Of a stretch of 64,000 bases of DNA, positions 33,418 through 44,094 are shown piece after piece. Position 1 is the first letter of the stretch; each line of letters starts with the position of its first letter. Under the pieces are notes generated by a model, which ran no database searches, was not told the DNA's origin, and worked only from the letters and a program-made list of their open reading frames with translations. Position numbers and translations under genes: made by a program. This stretch comes from Oikopleura dioica (taxonomy: Eukaryota; Chordata; Appendicularia; Copelata; Oikopleuridae): NCBI GenBank assembly GCA_907165135.1, contig OU015568.1:3480501-3544500 (forward strand). Reading direction: 5' to 3'.

Positions 33418-33802
33418 TCATAGCAGGTCGAGGACGTTTTTGTTTGGGCTTCGGCGTTCGGGTTCTTGATTTGTCGAGTCCTAAAAATTGGTTATTGAGG
33501 GTATAAAATTCTTTTTTTTTAAGAATTTTCGACCGCGAAGACCCAAATTTTCAGCCTGGAAATTCCAAGTTGGGCTTTCTTTGTATAAATTTTGAGCATA
33601 TTTTGTAGCTGTAGCTTATCATACAAATTTAATTTTTCGTCAAAAAAGCATCTCTTACCACAGTGGTTGTATCGTTTTCAACTGGTCCTAATCTCTCTAA
33701 TTCTTCCAAAGCAGCTGTCGCTTGCTCCGCATCCATCTTTGTCTGCTTGAGTAACAAGAGGAGCAGAATTTGTTCTTCTGTGAAAAACTTTGTTTCTGGC
33801 AT
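33418..33802 (-). CDS. Microprotein resembling the HNF1/HMBOX1 N-terminal dimerisation domain
   Basis: Two exons (33802-33659, 33480-33418) encode 68 aa. Residues 5-40 (KFFTEEQILLLLLLKQTK, then ALEELERLGP) resemble the short helical dimerisation domain at the N-terminus of HNF1 and especially HMBOX1 proteins (Phe-Thr-x-Glu-Gln-Ile, then Ala-Leu-Glu-x-Leu-x-Arg-Leu). No homeodomain follows: the second exon is a short polar tail ending NVLDLL. It may be a natural dimerisation-only regulator or a diverged remnant. The match is from memory of family patterns and needs a profile search. Confidence 0.5.
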
Positions 33803-34925
33803 TTGGTCGATGTTCTATTGAGAAAAAATGGGAATGAAGTGCTCTGAGGCTCTGGGGCTGCAAGCAGGCGAGTTCAAAGACGCGGAAAGACACCGCCGCA
33901 ATCTGTATAGCTCCACCAACACGCGCAGGGCGCATCAGATGCGCCATGTAATTGAAGGTTTCGAATGTAAACAATTTCCCTGAGCACCTCTTTTGTGGAA
34001 CAAGCAAATATCACTTCTCTACTTATTTTATCAACATCGAAAAAAACTTGAAAATGTTAAACAAAATACGTGCCAAGTAGTCGAAAAAGCTATATTTCTT
34101 GACCATTTTCTGCTTACATAAGGTGCTGTAATATATAATTTTTGCTTCCAGAGACTGAACACAATCTCTTGAAGCTTATTTTTAGCAGAAAAAACAAAGG
34201 GGTAGCAATGTTAAGTCGGTGAGAAAAATCATCTCAAAAACCTAGTTTACGATGTCTACTCCCTTAAGCCTTGGGTCGGGCCCTTTGTAAGGGTTTGATT
34301 AAGAGTGACCGGCAGGTCAAAAAAATATCCCCTAACTAGCAGCTACAGTAGATGCTAAATGATTCAAACTTTTTCGTTTGAATATTCTTTCAGGCTGTAC
34401 ATCTTATATTTTTGTCTTGAAAATTAATACTATTTCCTTCTGAAACTTGATGTTCATTTGCCTGAAATCCAAGTGTACTTATCTTCTTATTCGCTGCGAC
34501 GGAAAAAGATAAGAGTTCGGCGGTGGAACAATTGGCGGTCAGACTGTTCAACATAGAAATATTTACTGCAACACAAAAGAAGTGCACAGAAAAAAAGGTT
34601 CCTAATTAATTGAATTTATTGATCTCGGGAACTGACGCTTATCTGACGCAATTCGCTAAAAAGTGATAATAATGCTACCGATTGTACTTTAATGATTTGC
34701 AGATAAGCAAAGTCCAGGGGAAATTATTAATTGACCCAAATAATAAGCTCGATTCTAGCTGCTAGAAACTGAGCGGTAAAAAAACTTTTCTTTTGTCTTT
34801 CTATTTGCGCAAATGTTAACTCTAGCCAAACCTATCAGATATCAGCCTTATTTTACGACTCAGAAATAATCAACTTTACTACGTGCTTTTTTCGTATTCG
34901 CATCTTTCAATCAGAATCAAGAGAA
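33803..34925. other. Intergenic spacer
   Basis: About 1.1 kb, mostly AT-rich, between divergent genes. A minus-strand frame overlapping 34007-33803 has no convincing signature. I see no repeat or RNA gene. Confidence 0.5.
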
Positions 34926-35846
34926 ATGCGAGATCCGAAAAAGCAAAACCTGGCGATTGCCAGGCTCCGTGGAAATGCAGGAAATCGACTTGCAACGACG
35001 ACAAATCAAAATATGCAAATGTCGTCGATTATTATCAACAATGCTAGTTCTGTCGAGAACAAAATAATGGAAGATATTTCTGAGTAAGTGAACAGAAGAA
35101 AATATTCTTAGGGTGAGGCGGGGTGAGGGTTAGAGAGACTCTTAGGGTTAGGGTTAGGAAATGATATTAATTTTGAAGATCCTACGATAATGAAATCCAA
35201 ATCGACAACATCAACAACGAAAAATGGCTAAGAAAGCTCGAAAATGAGCGAAAACGAAGTTCCCAATTTCAAGTCATCATCGAAAACCTTCAAAATGAAA
35301 TTGAAGAAATCAGAAGAGAAAGGGACGAGTACGAGCAGCTTTGGATCAATCTCGCGGAAAAGCAGAAGAATCTCGAATGGAAGATTAGAAACGAAAACAG
35401 AGTGATCGACGATACTCCCCCTTGTAAGTCCGTTCTCGTAATCCCGTTTGAAAAAAAAATCATTCTAGTGATAATTCATTCCGTCGGAGTTTTGAAAGAC
35501 AACGTGAAAAACTTGCGCATCCACCTGGAAGACAAATACCCCCTGGTCGACATTCAGTTGAAAAAGCTTGTTTATGGATGCGAAGCAAAGGTGCTCTCTA
35601 AGTTAGACAAATTCGATTAATGTTCGACAAGGATTAACACTGGGTTAATCAGACATTGGGAAAATAAACAAATTTATATTTTAGGAAGGAGTAACGTTCA
35701 AAGCGCGCTGTATTAACCCGCAGACGATGGATGGAGATATCACCTTTGCGATCCATATTTTTGGGCCGGGAGAAAAGATCAAGACTTTCAAGGAAGAGTT
35801 TTTCGAAGTTCGAATTTCGAAGAAAAAAGTAGCCTTCAGAAAATGA
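34926..35846 (+). CDS. Coiled-coil protein, possibly Spc25-like
   Basis: Four exons (34926-35083, 35179-35423, 35469-35590, 35685-35846) total 687 nt (228 aa). The N-terminal third is basic and disordered; residues about 60-135 form a coiled coil (NLQNEIEEIRRERDEYEQLW). The C-terminal part has alternating strands (EGVTFKARCINPQTMDGDIT) whose layout resembles the Spc25 RWD domain of the Ndc80 kinetochore complex; this is a weak resemblance. If a GA-AG intron (35822-35927) is used, the frame continues into the next entry and gives one 478-aa protein (1437 nt, divisible by three). Intron 1 holds a TTAGGG tract. Confidence 0.5.
35108..35158. repeat. Interstitial telomere-like TTAGGG tract
   Basis: Several TTAGGG and degenerate GGGTGAGG/GGGTTAG units in about 50 bp, all in the same orientation, inside the 95-bp intron 35084-35178. 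Chordate telomeres use TTAGGG. Confidence 0.8.
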
Positions 35847-35927
35847 TCAGGAGTAAATTTAACTAAAAAAATCGATTATTTTGAATGCGTGTATAACATG
35901 ACATTATTAACTTCGTCTTCTTTACAG

Positions 35928-36827
35928 TAAAGAATTCATACTTTTGAAGAAAAACTCGACTAAGATTGCCGAAACAAACGAAGAGCTCGGAAGCTTCCAA
36001 GAATTCTCCTTCAACATGATCAATTTCGAGACGCAAAAGGCTCTGCCCAGTGGAAAGTACCGTCTTGCTCTGATGAACCGACATTTGGTCAGTCTTCGAA
36101 ACAAGTCGCAGCGAGAAATTTCGAATGTTTCTGACTTTGTTGTCCGAAGAAGAGACATTTACTTCACCTTCGATTGTCCGGAAGAAATTGAGGAGCCGCC
36201 GTTCGAGTTCAATATGCCGGATTTTACGCCACCGGATCAATATATTCCGAAAAATATCTACCAATTCAAAGAAGGCTATGAAGTTATCCATGTCAAGCGA
36301 TCTGAGGAACGGTTCTATATTAAACTAAGGGAGCCCCTTGTACAGCATTTGGAACCGTCAATAAGGGACTCGTTCATATTCCAGTGATTCGACAAGATCC
36401 TGATGAGCGATTCAGCTTTGGCTGGCAAGCAAACCTCAATAAGGTAAGCTTCCAAAAAATAACTCAAAACTTAATTTTCAGGACAATGGAAATCTTGGTG
36501 ATCACAGTGGTGGATACGGATATTTTAACGAGTTAGCTACTGATACTCGTATTACAGTCAGATTCGACCAGGTCTACAAGCCGAATGAGTTCTCTGTCAT
36601 TGATGTGATTCTACGAGATCATGAAGCCCTGGGTGAGCGTATGCACTCACAAATTCGGTAAAGTGGCGTTTTCGTGGAGGATTTTGATTTTGTTTAGGGT
36701 GGAAAATGACATTGAAAGCTGCGAGGTTGGATTCATTCCTGCAAAGCCGTTTGTTGGAACGTTCAATGGAGGGGACACAGTGGAATTGAAGGTTGTCAGA
36801 AACGGAATTTTATTTATTCATCATTGA
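35928..36827 (+). CDS. Unknown beta-rich protein (5' end not resolved)
   Basis: Exons 35928-36298, 36346-36443, 36482-36657 and 36698-36827 encode at least 257 aa. The first exon has a good acceptor (CTTTACAG) but no ATG near its start, so it either needs an upstream exon or continues the coiled-coil gene before it. Joining 36298 to 36346 requires a non-canonical 47-bp GA-AG intron, otherwise the frame runs to a stop at 36387. The product looks beta-rich with an acidic linker (CPEEIEEPPFEFNMP) and a segment GTVNKGLVHIPVIRQ. No Cys pattern, TM or signal peptide. No family recognised. Confidence 0.5.
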
Positions 36828-37563
36828 TCATTTCGGTGCAGATTGGACAGTCTGCTCTCGCGAAAGTACGGTATAAGAAAAATAAAACTGTAGATAAATT
36901 TGGGAAGTCTATCTATTGCTTCCTTTTTATTATTGAAGCTCCATTTTTGATTCTTACAAAATGATTTGGTCTAGATAGATTCTTCCCCGATTTATAGTTG
37001 GAGACAGCTGACCCCAATCAACTTTGATCTTTTTGATCTAGAATGGTTCTTTTTTATCATAATTGAGTGATTCTTATCGTTTACTCCCTTCAAGTTTTTT
37101 CTTAAGGGGGAGTATCACGCTTTTTTGAAAAATGGGGGGTCGGAGGATTGCTCTCATTTGCACTGCAACTTAGATATCGCGAAAAATATTTTTTCTGGAG
37201 AAACATTAGACCGATATCTAAGGCTGTTTTTCTCAGATTTTTATTTACTCAAGCGGTTTTGGAAGTAGAGAGCTTAGAACTGATCCCGATTTCGGAAAAT
37301 CGCGATTTTCGGCCATCGAAGAACAGCAAAAGCTCTTAAAAATTTGAGCTGGACCATCAAATTCTTATTTTGTAAGGAATTTTTATATTTTTAATGCTGC
37401 TGCATTAAATGAAATGAAGATTATCAGAAAAGTATTACCAAAAATAGATTTTTTAGTTCTAATCTTCCGAAAAGCGTGATACTCCCCCTTAAAAGAATAT
37501 ACGATTATAAGAACGAAAAAAATTCTCAAAAAGATCAACAACGGATCAAAGAATCGACGTCAA
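36828..37563. other. Spacer holding a TTAA miniature element
   Basis: Apart from the element at 37102-37492 (separate entry) this spacer is AT-rich and holds no gene I can support. Confidence 0.5.
37102..37492. mobile_element. TTAA-flanked MITE-like element
   Basis: A 391-bp element with perfect 23-bp terminal inverted repeats starting TTAAGGGGGAGTATCACG and ending in the exact complement. Both ends carry TTAA, the target used by piggyBac-type transposases. The interior has no transposase frame. It is non-autonomous if mobile. Confidence 0.8.
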
Positions 37564-38004
37564 ATGGTGCTCTCTCTTGAAAACCCAAGTCCTTGCCGCT
37601 CTTCGTCAACAGTAAAAACCGCTCTGTTATTTGAATATTTACGGTATTAAGAAACGCTTGTTTGGACACTGCAGCAGTTTCAATTAGCGTCCGGGAGGAC
37701 AGACTGTTTTGGAATAGACAAGAAGGCAGAGTCAGATTCGAGATTGGACAGGAGACGGCTATTATCAGATTAAAGGTTAGATTGACAACAAAACCTTCGA
37801 GTTAATTGTGACTAGATTCCTATTGCCGCGGAGCTGTGCATGGAAGAAATGCATGTCGAAATCCACCTCGAAAAATACCGCGGTTCTTCGAATGAGGGAA
37901 TCATTATCGACCAAGACAACGACGTTCGTTCGTTCAAAATCATGTACGACGAGTGCAAAACTCCTGACGATGATAGTAGTGACTCTTCCTCCAACTCCGA
38001 TTAG
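37564..38004 (+). CDS. Unknown small protein with acidic Ser/Asp tail
   Basis: Three exons (37564-37643, 37688-37775, 37816-38004) total 357 nt (118 aa). After a Ser-rich start come beta-like strands (GRVRFEIGQETAIIRLK, CMEEMHVEIHLEKY). The protein ends in an acidic Ser/Asp tail (PDDDSSDSSSNSD), a typical CK2 target or histone/RNA-protein-binding tail. All introns are 40-44 bp GT-AG. I recognise no family; it lies downstream of another unknown beta-rich gene on the same strand. Confidence 0.6.
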
Positions 38005-38085
38005 ATAATCAATCTGCATGAAACAAATTTGAATAAATATTTTTTGTATTGCAAATTTTTTTAATTTTGAAAGAAGATTTTTTTA

Positions 38086-38569
38086 TTACCGTCGTCGAAC
38101 ATTCTGTCGTACTCGTCCTTCGAGATAGTCCCGTCGCTTTCTATCTTCGAGCATTTTTTCTAAAGACATGATTATCGAGTATAAATTTGCGAGCAGGTGC
38201 GAGATCCGTTTCTTCGCTTACCGCATTTGTTCCCTAAAAGATGAGCATCGTCGAGGAGGTCTCCAAGGGCCAAACCGCGCATCCTGTAGTCCTAAATATG
38301 GTTGGAAAATGAGATCGAAAGGGAACTAAATGTGTATTAAATCATTGTGAAAATCTTACTCTTTGAAGAAGTTGAGCTCTGTTGTATGTGTTTCTGATGT
38401 CAAGGCAAGTTCTAGTGGCCTTTTGAAGAATTTTCTGATCCAATAAGAATTGATCATCTTAATCTTTTTATCCTTTTATGATCAAAAATAAGAGCTGACC
38501 TTGACGACGTCTGACGTACTCCATAATCTTGGGCAGGTTGGAGGAGCTGTACATTCCCATTTTTGTCAT
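38086..38569 (-). CDS. Unknown small helical basic protein
   Basis: Four exons (38569-38500, 38457-38360, 38291-38222, 38159-38086) total 312 nt (103 aa). ATG ACA AAA ATG at the start gives two possible in-frame initiators. The product is helical and charged (FLLDQKILQKATRTCLDIRN), without TM, signal peptide or Cys motif, and ends RVRQNVRRR. Convergent with the gene ending at 38004. No family recognised. Confidence 0.6.
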
Positions 38570-38795
38570 TTCTTATCTCTTTCGTGTTTTCCAGAATGGG
38601 AATCAGGGCCCCTGATTCAGGGGCGGATGCAGAGGGGCATCGAAATCTGACAGGTCTTACCAGGCAGTAAATCCAAATTATGTGAAGAGCTTTTAGTTTT
38701 TTTTCCTACCACGTGTTATTTGTTACCATATTGTCTTTTTTAAAAATGCAAGTATAAAGAATAGTTTAAATTCCCATTTTTATTCAGAAAACGAG

Positions 38796-40603
38796 TTATT
38801 TTTTAATGTTCGCATGAAAAATAGAACGCTGTATATGCAAGTCAAGAATAATGACAAAAGTGCACATTACCACAGCAAAGGTCAAAATCGTCGCCCAAAA
38901 ATGACTTGACATTTTCGCATAAAATCTCCAAGCCTTCTTCAATTCTTCATCTTCGATTCTTTCAATATTTCCTGGAGCTTCTAAGCGATTGATTTTCTAC
39001 TGTGCATATTTTTTCAAGTTTACCTATGATCAGCTCAATCGCATTAGGAATCTTGTACGATTGCCTTGTCAAACATTCGAAAAATTTCGCCATTTTCAAT
39101 GCGAATTTACATTTAAAAGGCGAAAGATTATGCAAAGTATCTTCGTCCGGTGATGATTTCCACATCGAAAATGCTAAAAAAAACGGTCATCTACAATTCT
39201 TTTTCAGGTTTCTTACTGAGTATAACATGAGAAATGAGACTGGCAACAGTTGTGAGGAGGAAAAGAATCATCAATCTGGGACTTTCATTGATTGTTTCGA
39301 AAACAGGCGTCGTCCGTGAAAGCAGGTCAAGATAGAGCACTACCGCTAAAAGCATCGTCACTTGGAATCCGACAGCTTCGCCGCAGGAAATCGGCATCCA
39401 AAGACCTAAGCAAACGAGGAGATTGAGGCATACGATCGGAATGAACAAGGTGACTTCATAGTAGACCTTGTGGCGTTCGAGAAGAAAATCAACATTGACA
39501 TGCGAATATGATCGTTTCAAATGGCCAACGACCGGCTCGACTGAATATTTGTAACCAAGAAGAGCCCATTCGGTGTTTTCACGGTAAAATGTCCCTTGGA
39601 GAAGGCTCAGATGAGTTTTTTCGTAACTTGCTACGCTAGAAGAGAGATTTTGAAGGGAGTTGAGCATGTTCCACTCGTGAAAGTGAAAATACAGCTTGTA
39701 ATCGGCCATCGTTGGCGTCGCAAAAGACAAACCGCATTCTTGCGAATCAAAAGGATATAAGGTCAGGTCGACATCGCAAGAAACCAAAGCACGCATCTTT
39801 ACGATTTCGTAAATTGTTCCGTCCTTGTGAACTTCGCAGACGTATTCAAGTCTCGGGTCGATCATTTCTACAAGATTCATGATCTCAATCGGAGGGGTCC
39901 AGATTTCCGAGGGTTCGAAGAGAGTGTACATGACTCCATGATATTTCTGTTCGTCCCATTTCAGCCGAGAGTCGTACCACTTTGCGTACATCGTGAAGGT
40001 CAAATCCATGTAGGCTCCTTTAAGCTCAATCTTGTTGATTTGTTGAAGCTCAATGTACAGATCAACGTCAATAACGTGATCATAAAGGGGTCGATTGAGG
40101 ATGTTTTTCAAGATGAGAATTTCGTTACTACTGACAGATTCGAAGAAATCGTCAGTGGTGACCTTGCATTTTCCTAAGAAATTATAGAGAACCTCTTTTC
40201 TCTGAACTTACCATGATAAGAATTTTGAGAACTTGGATTTTTTAAATAAATAAAATCCAGCCATTCTTCACAAGCGTTTAGCTCTTCAAATGCCGAATCT
40301 TCATCTTGGCAGTAGAAAACGTTTGAAAGAGTGTTCTCACGATTCGTTTGAGGGGGAAAATCGTCCATGATTTTTGGGATCCATTCTCGACAGATTTCTT
40401 TCCTGTATACTTGATCTTCGATCGACCTGTTCTTCGGCAGAGCGATTAAGGGACTCACATCTGATAAAAGAACTCAACCCTCAAACCAACAAAAAATGGA
40501 AAATACCTTTAAAATAGTTCTCTAAAAGGTCGTTATGTAATCTTTCTTCAGCAGTCGGTTCTCTTGCGAATAAAACACTATAAAGTGATAAAAATATAAA
40601 CAT
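38796..40603 (-). CDS. Cys-loop ligand-gated ion channel subunit (nicotinic-receptor type)
   Basis: Five exons (40603-40507, 40460-40212, 40173-39217, 39173-39024, 38980-38796) total 1638 nt (545 aa). Signal peptide MFIFLSLYSVLFA, then the nicotinic N-terminal helix (EERLHNDLLENYFKDV). The Cys-loop is CDVDLTLYPFDSQEC, with exactly 13 residues between the Cys. M1 (YYEVTLFIPIVCLNLLVCLG), M2 (GFQVTMLLAVVLYLDLL), M3 (LMILFLLTTVASLISHVIL) and M4 (FWATILTFAVVMCTFVIIL) are all present, with a cytoplasmic loop before M4. The loop-C vicinal Cys pair of alpha subunits is absent (YSVEPVVGHLKRSYSH), so this looks like a non-alpha subunit. The two-residue spacing of charges before M2 is not decisive for ion selectivity. 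Confidence 0.93.
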
Positions 40604-41370
40604 ATTTTCATATAAAACGAAAGATTGAAGCAAAAATCGCTGTTCGGAGGTCGACTTTGGACAATCGATCCTTTATGAGAGCCGTTTTTATGGTGTATGA
40701 AGGGGTCGGTTGTGGTCAATTTAATTATTTAATTGTTCTCCAGGAGCTTTTACAAGCAAGCAATTGCAGCCAAACCAATTATTTTGCTTTCAAAGTATCG
40801 GCTCTGAAAATCGTAACTTTCGTAACTATATCAATACCGTTGGTTTCAAGTCGCACCTATTTAACCCTAGCCGGCCAAAGCCAAATTTCAAATGCATTTT
40901 TCGAGCCCTTGCTCTTATGAGTATCTAACCACCTCACACTATCTTGAAGGCGGTGAAGAGGTCTCTCAAATAAGGGGTACTCATGAATGATTTTTTACCT
41001 GTAACTCGAAATATGAAGGACTGAAAATTTGAAAATTCGAAAAAGGCGCCATATATGGGGGTTAACCTGGAAGGAATCCACGATATTTGAAATGTCAATG
41101 TTTCAAAAACTGATAAGGTCATGTTGACAAGGCTTCTCCTCAGTTACCTTTTTCGTATTTAGTTGCGGTTAAAATCGACGAATTACTAGATGAACAAACT
41201 CAATGGAAAACTATGATCCAGAGATAAAGGTTTTTTGAAACTTATCGTTTAAATACGAGTATTCTAGTGTTACGAATGTGAATGTATTGGACTCCTTAGA
41301 ATTGTCGACAACAAGATTTTTGTAATCCCCAAGAAATCAAGAATTCTAGTGTCAGAGAAGAAAAGATTTT
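40604..41370. other. Intergenic region
   Basis: Divergent promoters of the channel gene and the next plus-strand gene should lie here. No gene, repeat or RNA seen. Confidence 0.5.
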
Positions 41371-43359
41371 ATGAATTACGCGAACAGTACTTTAAAAATC
41401 TTTTTCACGAGGAAAAAAATATTTTAGTGGCTTCGCGACCACCACGCAGAAATTTACTTATCTCGGGCTTGGATTTATCTTTTGGATGTCGATTGTTCTT
41501 TTGACAAATTTCATTGGGTTGAAAGATATCGGCCCTCGGTATACTTTCAAAACTCTCAATTGCGGTAGAAATTTGAAACAATGTCTGTTTGATTTTCCAT
41601 ATGAAGATTGCTACAGGAGCTTCTCGACTTGTATGCGAGAAAAGAAAGATTTTGTTTTCCCAAGTTCGAATGTGACGATTTTGGAGAAAAAAACAAAGCC
41701 TAAAGAGGAGATTTTTACTCAAGAAGAACAAGAAGTTAATTTGAAAAGATGCGAACGGCTCAATTTCTACGGTAAGATCGATCTTATTTATATATTTATA
41801 AAGCTCGTCTTAGATCGAAAAGTTTGCGAGAAACTCTGCGTGAAAATCAACGAAGAAGACGATGTTGTATGCAAGCATATCTGCGAAACACAATTGAGCG
41901 ACCATGGACAAACTCAAAATATTTGCCCATTTCAAGAGCAGTGTCCCTCTGGTTGCCCCTGCCCACTTTATGAGTGCGAGCATATAGACACAGAGAAAGT
42001 CCCTCTGGCCTGGTTTTACGAGGAAGGAAATAACTTATTCAGAACTTATCATGGAATGTCTGTTAATGAATTTGTTATGCTGGCTTTGCAAAATGGCAAA
42101 CCAGGGACTTTTGTTCTAAATGATGCGGTTCCCAATCCCAAACTTAATGAAGTTTTCTCAAGACTTGTATTAATCAATTCTACGAATTTGGAGATCGATA
42201 CAATTTACGACAGAATAGGAAATTTTAATAGATATTTATAAAATTTCATGAAATATAATCCATTAACTATATTTTCCTATTCGCTTAAAGTCTTTGTCAA
42301 CGAACAATTTTCCGTTCTTGGTCAAGAAATGCAGCCAAAAGCTCTCATTTCTTACCGATCAGATTTTATTGAGTATTATGAAAGAAGACCAATGGCACCA
42401 CTATATTTTAAAGGCAGGGTTCCAATTTTGAACGAAAAATTATGCATTTGTGTGAGCGATGAGTGAGCGAGAATTGAGCGATGGCTGAGCGAGCGTGTTC
42501 CTGAGCGAGATTTTCCAAAATTCGGCCAATAAGGATTCGCTGGTGAGTTATTAACGTCGCTGAAGCATCGCTAAAACCTCGCTCAAGCGTCGCTTAAACG
42601 TCGCTCAAACACCGCTCAAATCTCGCTAAAGGATCATGTTTTTTAACCTTGAGCGATCGAGTGGCTGAGCGGCTCCCTAGGAAAATCAATTGAGTGAGCG
42701 GAGCGTGAGCGAGATGTCGAATTGGAACCCTGTTTATAGGCAACCATTATCTCGTTTCGCCCGATTTCACGACATATCTTATTGACAAGAAGGAAATAAC
42801 TGACATTGGAGTTGACTCAGAACTACTTCTTAACCGCTTTGGACGAACAAATGTGCTTATTTTCGATGGTTATTTCAGTGTTGCTTCAGTTTATGAGGAT
42901 AAGTTCTTTTTCTGCTCAACAGCTAAATACATAAATTTTTGCTTCTTTTTCTACCCGGAAAATAAAGCAAATAAGAAACCGATTTATAAAGCTCGCGGAT
43001 CCCTTGTTAACGATTTTGGGGGGTATAATCGTCGACATATATTCGAAATTGACGGAGAGCTAAAATTAATTTCCGTGAATACCCTCGCTGCACATAATGT
43101 TCAAATTCAGACATTGAAAAATGAAAATGGGGACTGGAGCAAAATGCTTTACGAAGATCAACGTTGGGAAAGAGACTTTCATAATGACACATTTAGTAAG
43201 TCATATTCAACATACGATGTGGCTAAAAATGCATTGGGCCATATTCCTTATGATACCATCATTCAAGATTTTCTTCCTATTCCAGGTCTGGATTTTGCTG
43301 GTTATGTCAATCAAGTTTTGCTTGAGATTTCATATCAGCTCATCCGTTATAAAAGATAA
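41371..43359 (+). CDS. Cys-rich membrane-anchored extracellular protein with CPxGCPCP motif
   Basis: Exons 41371-41381, 41428-41771, 41814-42218, 42291-42413 and 42740-43359 sum to 1503 nt (500 aa). A hydrophobic segment (YLGLGFIFWMSIVLLTNF) near residue 15 should act as signal anchor. Cys-rich parts follow (KVCEKLCVKI, CPSGCPCPLYECE), then strands with a kelch-like look (NDFGGYNRRHIFEIDGELKL). Non-canonical introns are needed: GA-AG at 41382-41427 and 42219-42290 (the latter removes an in-frame TAA at 42239) and GC-AG at 42414-42739. Protein-like sequence continues to about 43890 in shifting frames, so more 3' exons probably exist. Family unknown; possibly a glycan-binding or matrix protein. 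Confidence 0.55.
42417..42730. mobile_element. GAGCG-repeat element with terminal inverted repeats, forming an intron
   Basis: The element begins GGGTTCCAATTTTGA and ends TCGAATTGGAACCC, inverted ends of about 11-14 bp. Inside are dense GAGCG and CGCTC units in both orientations. A GGCA word lies just outside each end (42413-42416 and 42739-42742), like a target duplication. Removing 42414-42739 as a GC-AG intron restores the reading frame of the host gene. Confidence 0.75.
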
Positions 43360-44094
43360 AAAGGGAATCTTATTTGTTGCTACGTTTCGCCATCGTGAGT
43401 TTGAGGTAGAGTTCGACTTCTGTTTAGCAATTGTCAGTTGCCATTTGATAATGAATCGAGGCGTAGAAAACGCCTTTTTCGAATCAAATATCGAACTCTG
43501 GTTTAAGGAGCGGCCTTTTATCAACCCTTTTTTGCAGCTCGACGATAGTCAGTTCTGGACGAAAACTGATTATTTCATTATTTTGTACAGATACTTTGCA
43601 GGACAATTTGTCCGAATCGGAGAAGTTAAAACAAAGTTCACATATGGCTCAAGCCAATTTCTTCCATTTTATAAGGACATCACTTCTTTTGTTCAGAGTT
43701 TTCAAAGATTTTTTTACATCCTTCATAAAGATATTAGACCTTTCAAACTCATATAAGAACATCACGGCGATCTCATGATCTATGCGAATACAGAGAGAAA
43801 TAAGCTTTTCAAGCTTTCTTTTGACCTTGAAGACGATGAAATTCAACTAGAAACCATCATCACTCCTGGGATTAATTTTCTTGGGATATAGACTGCATCA
43901 CATGAAGATTAGCTTGAAGAAAAATAAATACTACGAACCATAAAAATCGTGTGAAATACCACTATGCAGACTTGCCTCAAATTGATCTGCTATCTGAAAA
44001 AGCTAATATAACAAATTGCAATATCGAAAATGACATCTCAAATAATCCCACTTTGCTTATAAACTCGCATCTGCCTTCGAAGCGATCCAAATAA

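Noticed and set aside
36299-36387. Frameshift in the beta-rich gene from an assembly indel in the CCCC run
   Set aside because: A 47-bp GA-AG intron explains the shift equally well and fits the genome; the indel remains a fallback.
42239-42241. In-frame stop suggesting a pseudogene
   Set aside because: An AT-rich GA-AG intron removes it and restores frame, consistent with other introns in this window.
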